Shown here: piece after piece, positions 33,396 through 36,212 of the stretch
Position numbering within the stretch: position 1 is the first letter of the stretch
Layout of the letters: each line of letters opens with the position of its first letter
Origin: Nonomuraea deserti
GTDB taxonomy: Bacteria > Actinomycetota > Actinomycetes > Streptosporangiales > Streptosporangiaceae
Reading direction: 5' to 3'
Assembly: GCF_004348685.1 (NCBI RefSeq)
Contig: NZ_SMKO01000092.1
Span: 1-36,212 of the forward strand
Length of the DNA: 36,212 bases
The notes under the pieces: generated by a model
Database searches by the model: none
Seen by the model: the letters and a program-made list of their open reading frames with translations, nothing else
Told to the model about the DNA's origin: nothing
Position numbers and translations under genes: made by a program

Positions 33396-33519
33396 CCACC
33401 AGGGGTCGTTCTTGAAACGGCCGGACTGAAGTTGACGGGATCCCGTCTGATCATCGCGATCAGGCGGGATCTTGTCGTTTCAGGGGTTTCTGAATCGGGT
33501 TCGTCCTGGTTTGGGAACT
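33396..33519. repeat. Direct repeat copy B
   Basis: Matches 26121-26243 (see copy A) over 124 bp. The bases before it (ATTCG...CCCCACCA) weakly resemble a tRNA T-arm and 3' end, as expected of an eroded attachment site. After it come relict pieces of the same module as next to copy A, in the same order. Confidence 0.85.
33439..33471. terminator. Hairpin in repeat copy B
   Basis: GATCCCGTCTGATC, loop ATCGC, GATCAGGCGGGATC: 14-bp stem with one G-T pair, then TTGTCGTTT. Equivalent to the hairpin at 26164-26196. Confidence 0.6.
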
Positions 33520-33530
33520 ACCAGGCCGGA

Positions 33531-33660
33531 GCCAGTTGCGGAAAGGGCCCGGAAACCGAGCGGGTGCGGGCGGCGCGGGTGAGGGTGGCACTGTGCCCGA
33601 ACTGCGGGGGCCGTCTCCGGCCGAGTGGTGCCAGCCGGCGGTGATATGGGTCGCGAAGGA
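33531..33660 (-). pseudogene. Relict fragment of the module's DDE transposase
   Basis: The minus strand reads FGHSATLTRAARTRSVSGPF and then PQLAPAW. The intact copy at 27356-27430 reads YGYSATLTVAARTRPASGSF and then PQLALGL. The DNA similarity continues to about 33655 with a small deletion. Nothing else of the transposase remains. It begins 12 bp after repeat B, so the sequence between repeat and transposase end seen in copy A (127 bp plus most of the gene) has been deleted. Confidence 0.75.
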
Positions 33661-33719
33661 AGATTTTCCAGGCCCCTTCTGTGTCTGATCGTTGAGATCG
33701 GGCGGGATCTTGCCGTCCC

Positions 33720-34159
33720 GCTCGTTTGGTGATCTTGAGGAACGCCCGTCGTACGTTCGAGGCGTCCGGCGGAGTGCCTACGCTCGCGCAGAAGAACCAG
33801 GTGGTGATCTTGCCAAGTCTCGCCGGGCCATGAGCTTGTGGACGACTTGGCGGGTGTGGTGTTGCCGGAGTGGCTGCGCCGTTAGCTTGGGTAGTTCCAG
33901 CGTGCGTCGTGACTTGCGGGTCTTGGTGTCCCCTCCTTCTCAGTCGGAGCGCCATACGTAGCTGGCATTCCGTCACCGGATGCCAGGTCTTGGGGGTCGG
34001 TATCCAGACGACGACATGATCCCAGCGCAGCGCATGTGCCTCCTCGATGCGGACTCCGGTGGTCAAGCTGAGCCCCTGCCTGCTGCCGGGTGAGCGCCTT
34101 GCCGGGGCGTCCCTCCACGTGGGCGTGATGACCAGCTCGGCAACGTTTCTGAGCACCAT
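33720..34159 (-). pseudogene. Relict tyrosine integrase of the actinomycete ICE type
   Basis: Minus-strand pieces: RNVAELVITPTWRDAPARR, then after an apparent internal deletion LSLTTGVRIEEAHALRWDHV (Arg I region), then after a frameshift KSRRTLELPKLTAQPLRQH, then VGTPPDASNVRRAFLKITKR. These match the large integrases of pSAM2-like actinomycete elements. The HxLR and Tyr boxes are missing because the gene is broken at about 33715, where the partial third copy of the hairpin sequence begins. This is a different integrase type from the one at 28159. Inactive. Confidence 0.75.
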
Positions 34160-34224
34160 GTCGCGGCTTGCCGGATGGCTCGCTTCAGAACGCTGTGAAT
34201 CTCCCGGAGGGTGGTGGTGGCGAG

Positions 34225-34408
34225 CTGGTTCGGTTCACAACCCAGCCGTGCCGGCAGCGCAACCCGCTGTTACATGGCGCGACGACATTCACCGAGAACG
34301 CGCTTCGCCGTGGCCGGAGGACGCGCGCGTTACTGCTCTCCCCGGGACTTGGGCGGCGACCCGGAGAGCCGACCCCACGCGGACCTGCCCGGAGACTCCG
34401 CCGGCTGA
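34225..34408 (+). pseudogene. Relict of the module's intergenic region and HTH gene start
   Basis: The DNA aligns with 29075-29240: first the start region of the recombinase gene, then the leader (GCGCGACGACATTCACCGA here, GCGCGACAACATCCACCGA there), then the HTH N-terminus. From GTG 34310 the frame reads AGGRARYCSPRDLGGDPES and RPHADLPGDSAG and ends at TGA 34408. The intact gene has VGGRRRSRSPRDLAEDPED at that place. The helix-turn-helix itself is lost. Confirms an older, collapsed copy of the module. Confidence 0.75.
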
Positions 34409-34509
34409 TCGCACTCGAGCTCGACGCGTTGGGGGCATCGTCGTTCCTTCCTCGCCGCCGCTGGCACACCCGGTGACGGTGCGGCCGGTGTCGGTCGATC
34501 CAGGGTTAG

Positions 34510-34537
34510 TTGACACGACATATATGTCGTGTAATGT
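34510..34537 (+). promoter_or_regulatory. Promoter with perfect 20-bp palindrome between -35 and -10
   Basis: TTGACA at 34510-34515 and TAATGT at 34532-34537 are 16 bp apart. The palindrome ACACGACATATATGTCGTGT (34513-34532) is perfect and fills the spacer, overlapping both boxes. A dimeric repressor bound here would block RNA polymerase; the MarR protein encoded in the operon is the obvious candidate. With a start site about 7-8 bases after the -10 box, transcription begins at or next to the ATG at 34545. There is no ribosome binding site, so the mRNA is probably leaderless. Confidence 0.8.
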
Positions 34538-34544
34538 ATTAACC

Positions 34545-35438
34545 ATGACGAACGCGAGAAACACCGCAAATCCCATCAAGCGCGTCTCGGTGATCAGCAC
34601 CGGATCGGTGTCGATCCACCCCGAGCACGTGGCCGCGACCCGCAAGCCGCTGTACTGGTGGCTGTTCACCTCGCGCCGCTGGACCCCGCCGCTGCCGATC
34701 AACGTGTACGTGATCGAGCACCGCGACGGCCTGGTGCTGTTCGACACCGGCCAAGACCGCGCCTCGGTGACCGACCCCGGCTACTTCCCCGGCGGCATCA
34801 CCGGAGTGATGTACGACCGGCTGGCCCGCTTCGACATCGCCCCCGAGCAGACCCTCACCACCCAGCTGGCGGCCATCGGCTACGACATCGCCGACGTCCA
34901 CACCGCGGTCATCTCCCACCTGCACCAAGACCACATCGGCGGACTGCGCGAGCTGACCGACGCCCAGATCTTGGTCAGCCGCCGGGAGTGGCAGAGCCTG
35001 CACCGGGCGGCACCGGAACTACGCGGCCTGCTGCGCTCCCACATCGAGCTGCCCGCACTGCGCTGGCGCCGCCTTGACCCCGAGCCCCTGGCCGACCCCG
35101 CCCTGGCACCCTTCACCAGCGGGCACGACCTGTTCGGGGACGGCAGCCTGGTGCTGCTGCCCACCCCAGGCCACACCCTCGGATCGCTGTCGATGCTGGT
35201 CCGCAGGCCCGGGCACGCGCCGCTGCTCATGGTCGGAGACCTGACCTACGACGCCGACCTGCTGGAGCAGGGCCACGTACCCGGCGTCGGCCACAAGCGC
35301 CAGCTGACCGCCACCACCCGGATGATCAACGAGCTCTGCCAGGCCAACCCCGGCCTGACCGTCCTGGCAGCTCACGATCCCGGTGCCGCCCCCGCCCTGG
35401 CCGCCGCCAGCCGTCACCTCGTCGCCACCTCGCTCTGA
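34545..35438 (+). CDS. MBL-fold hydrolase, N-acyl homoserine lactonase-like
   Basis: 297 residues from ATG 34545. Metallo-beta-lactamase motifs: VISHLHQDHIGGLREL (H-x-H-x-D-H), LLPTPGHTLGSLSML (His), LLMVGDLTYDADLL (bridging Asp) and VLAAHDPGAA (last His). The N-terminal PLPINVYVIEHRDGLVLFDT and overall length are those of AHL-lactonase-like enzymes (AiiA/AttM relatives). It probably opens a lactone ring of a signal molecule or another lactone in the cytoplasm; a gamma-butyrolactone or foreign AHL is a guess. It is first gene of an operon with marR and an SRPBCC gene, under a palindrome-controlled promoter. Confidence 0.85.
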   Translation: MTNARNTANPIKRVSVISTGSVSIHPEHVAATRKPLYWWLFTSRRWTPPLPINVYVIEHRDGLVLFDTGQDRASVTDPGYFPGGITGVMYDRLARFDIAPEQTLTTQLAAIGYDIADVHTAVISHLHQDHIGGLRELTDAQILVSRREWQSLHRAAPELRGLLRSHIELPALRWRRLDPEPLADPALAPFTSGHDLFGDGSLVLLPTPGHTLGSLSMLVRRPGHAPLLMVGDLTYDADLLEQGHVPGVGHKRQLTATTRMINELCQANPGLTVLAAHDPGAAPALAAASRHLVATSL

Positions 35439-35447
35439 CCAGAGAGA

Positions 35448-35942
35448 ATGGCGTCCATGCGTCCCGCAGAAGAATTCCGCTACCTCGTTCTGGCCGCTCA
35501 ACGCGAAGGCAACCGCCTGCTGGGACAAGCACTGAAGCCGCTGGGCATCACAACCTCCCAAGCCGAAGTCATCAGCATCCTGCGCGAACGCCAGCCCCTG
35601 ACCCTGACCGGCCTGGGCGAGCTTCTGGTCTGTGAGAGCGGTAGCAGCCCCAGCCGCTTGGTCGACCGCCTGGTCGCTGCCGGCCTGATCCACCGCACCC
35701 CTGCCGAGCACGACCGCCGGCACATCGACCTCCGCCTCACCGACAGGGGCGAGCAACTGGCCGCAGAGATCATCCAGATCGAGGAACAGCTCTACCAGAT
35801 GATCGATGCCCTGGCCGAAGGCAGTGGCCTCGACCAGATCAACACCTTCCTCCGCGCCTTCGTCCGCGACTATCCGGCAGGCCAAGCCCTCATCCGCCGC
35901 AACACCACCGCCCCACAGCCCAGTAAGGTCCCCCCTCCATGA
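35448..35942 (+). CDS. MarR-family transcriptional regulator
   Basis: ATG 35448, 9 bp after the lactonase gene, behind CCAGAGAGA; a second in-frame ATG is at 35457. 164 residues. The winged helix reads TTSQAEVISILRERQPLTLT, GLGELLVCESGSSPSRLVDR and LVAAGLIHRTPAEHDRRHID (wing, with the D-x-R-R motif), LRLTDRGEQLA. Probably an autorepressor of this operon through the palindrome at 34513-34532, released by the lactonase substrate or product. Overlaps the SRPBCC gene by ATGA. Confidence 0.92.
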   Translation: MASMRPAEEFRYLVLAAQREGNRLLGQALKPLGITTSQAEVISILRERQPLTLTGLGELLVCESGSSPSRLVDRLVAAGLIHRTPAEHDRRHIDLRLTDRGEQLAAEIIQIEEQLYQMIDALAEGSGLDQINTFLRAFVRDYPAGQALIRRNTTAPQPSKVPPP

Positions 35943-36088
35943 CTCACCAGCGAGCCACCCGCTACCTCAATGCGCCCCTCGACCGGATCCGGCACGCGCT
36001 GCTCGACCCCCGTGCCCTTCCGGAATGGAACCCGGCCTTCCGCTCTCTCACCGGACCCGCTCACGCCACCGCCGGCACTCCCTACTGA
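35939..36088 (+). pseudogene. SRPBCC-family protein, truncated by an IS element
   Basis: ATG 35939 (ATGA overlap with marR) opens MTHQRATRYLNAPLDRIRHA and LLDPRALPEWNPAFRSL, a START/SRPBCC lipid-binding fold N-terminus. After TGPAHATAGTPY the gene meets the IS end at 36086. Its first three bases, TGA, act as the stop, so only 49 codons remain of about 140-150. A hydrophobic-ligand-binding or polyketide-cyclase-like protein in origin; not functional now unless the rest lies beyond the element. Confidence 0.75.
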
Positions 36089-36212
36089 ATCGCCCCGGCT
36101 TTGATGGAGACCTCAGCGGTTGATTGCTAGGGCTTCGTTGGGATGGTGCTGAGCGTAGTAGATCGCCTCGAACTCCTCGGGCGGGAGGTGGCCGATGGCT
36201 GAGTGCAGGCGG
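36086..36212 (-). mobile_element. End of an IS3-family insertion sequence, cut by the window edge
   Basis: The element starts with the terminal sequence TGAATCGCCCCGGCTTTGAT, followed by GGAGACC, of the TGAACCGCCCCGG type seen at the ends of actinobacterial IS3 relatives. It inserted into the SRPBCC gene. The transposase on the minus strand ends 27 bp inside this end. Confidence 0.75.
36113..36212 (-). CDS. IS3-family transposase OrfB, last 32 residues
   Basis: Reads RLHSAIGHLPPEEFEAIYYA and QHHPNEALAINR to a TGA (36115-36113). R-L-H-S-A-x-G-x-x-x-P-x-E-F/Y-E is the C-terminal signature of IS3 OrfB integrases. The start lies beyond the right edge. No damage in the visible part, unlike the IS3 relict at 8724. 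Confidence 0.85.
   Translation of the reverse strand, partial: RLHSAIGHLPPEEFEAIYYAQHHPNEALAINR

Overview
The window is high-GC actinobacterial DNA. GTG and TTG starts are frequent, many starts sit on GTGA or ATGA overlaps, and several families are actinobacterial: SepX/GlpR, CU044_5270-type proteins paired with sigma factors, an Lsr2-like domain and MmyB-type XRE regulators. Gene order and content fit a Streptosporangiales-type organism (Nonomuraea, Streptosporangium or relatives). That placement is inference; no 16S rRNA or other rank-defining marker is present.

Layout. (1) 1-6 kb, accessory: the 5' end of a polysaccharide deacetylase, a secreted four-repeat protein, a TetR repressor divergent from a CPBP membrane protease with a clear palindromic operator between them, and an ECF sigma factor/CU044_5270 operon. 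(2) 6-14.8 kb, a gene graveyard: frameshifted remains of ISAs1, IS3 and ISKra4-type transposases, a methyltransferase, an ERCC4-domain nuclease and an unidentified protein. These lie among apparently intact genes for a DUF6199-like membrane protein, a serpin, an XRE regulator and a zinc-type oxidoreductase. (3) 14.9-26.1 kb, an intact chromosomal core bounded by tRNA-Arg(CCT) and tRNA-Ala(CGC). The minus strand carries 5-formyl-THF cyclo-ligase, K+/H+ antiporter, FmdB zinc ribbon, MTA phosphorylase, a SAF-domain protein and MscL. The plus strand carries galU, glp (moeA-like), moaC, mog, rimJ-like and sepX/glpR. No frame damage was seen here. (4) 26.1-34.5 kb, a mobile-element region starting at the 3' CCA of tRNA-Ala. 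It holds a three-gene module (XRE-type HTH gene, divergent from a tyrosine-recombinase-like gene coupled by TTGA to a DDE transposase whose catalytic Glu is frameshifted away), a frameshifted coiled-coil/winged-helix gene, a second ECF sigma/CU044_5270 operon, a transposase scrap and a membrane protein. At 33.4-34.4 kb there is a collapsed relict with pieces in the same order and orientation as the module. A 123/124-bp direct repeat carrying a 14-bp-stem hairpin marks the left edge of both copies. (5) 34.5-36.2 kb: a lactonase-like MBL-fold enzyme, a MarR regulator and an SRPBCC gene cut off by an IS3-family element. Their promoter holds a perfect 20-bp palindrome between -35 and -10 and appears to give a leaderless mRNA.

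Themes. Two sigma/CU044_5270 pairs suggest parallel ECF signalling modules. The Glp + SepX/GlpR pair links the molybdopterin-like cluster to cell division. The best candidate for an undescribed system is the HTH/recombinase/DDE-transposase module with its relict and tRNA-proximal repeat. The recombinase appears to lack two expected catalytic residues.
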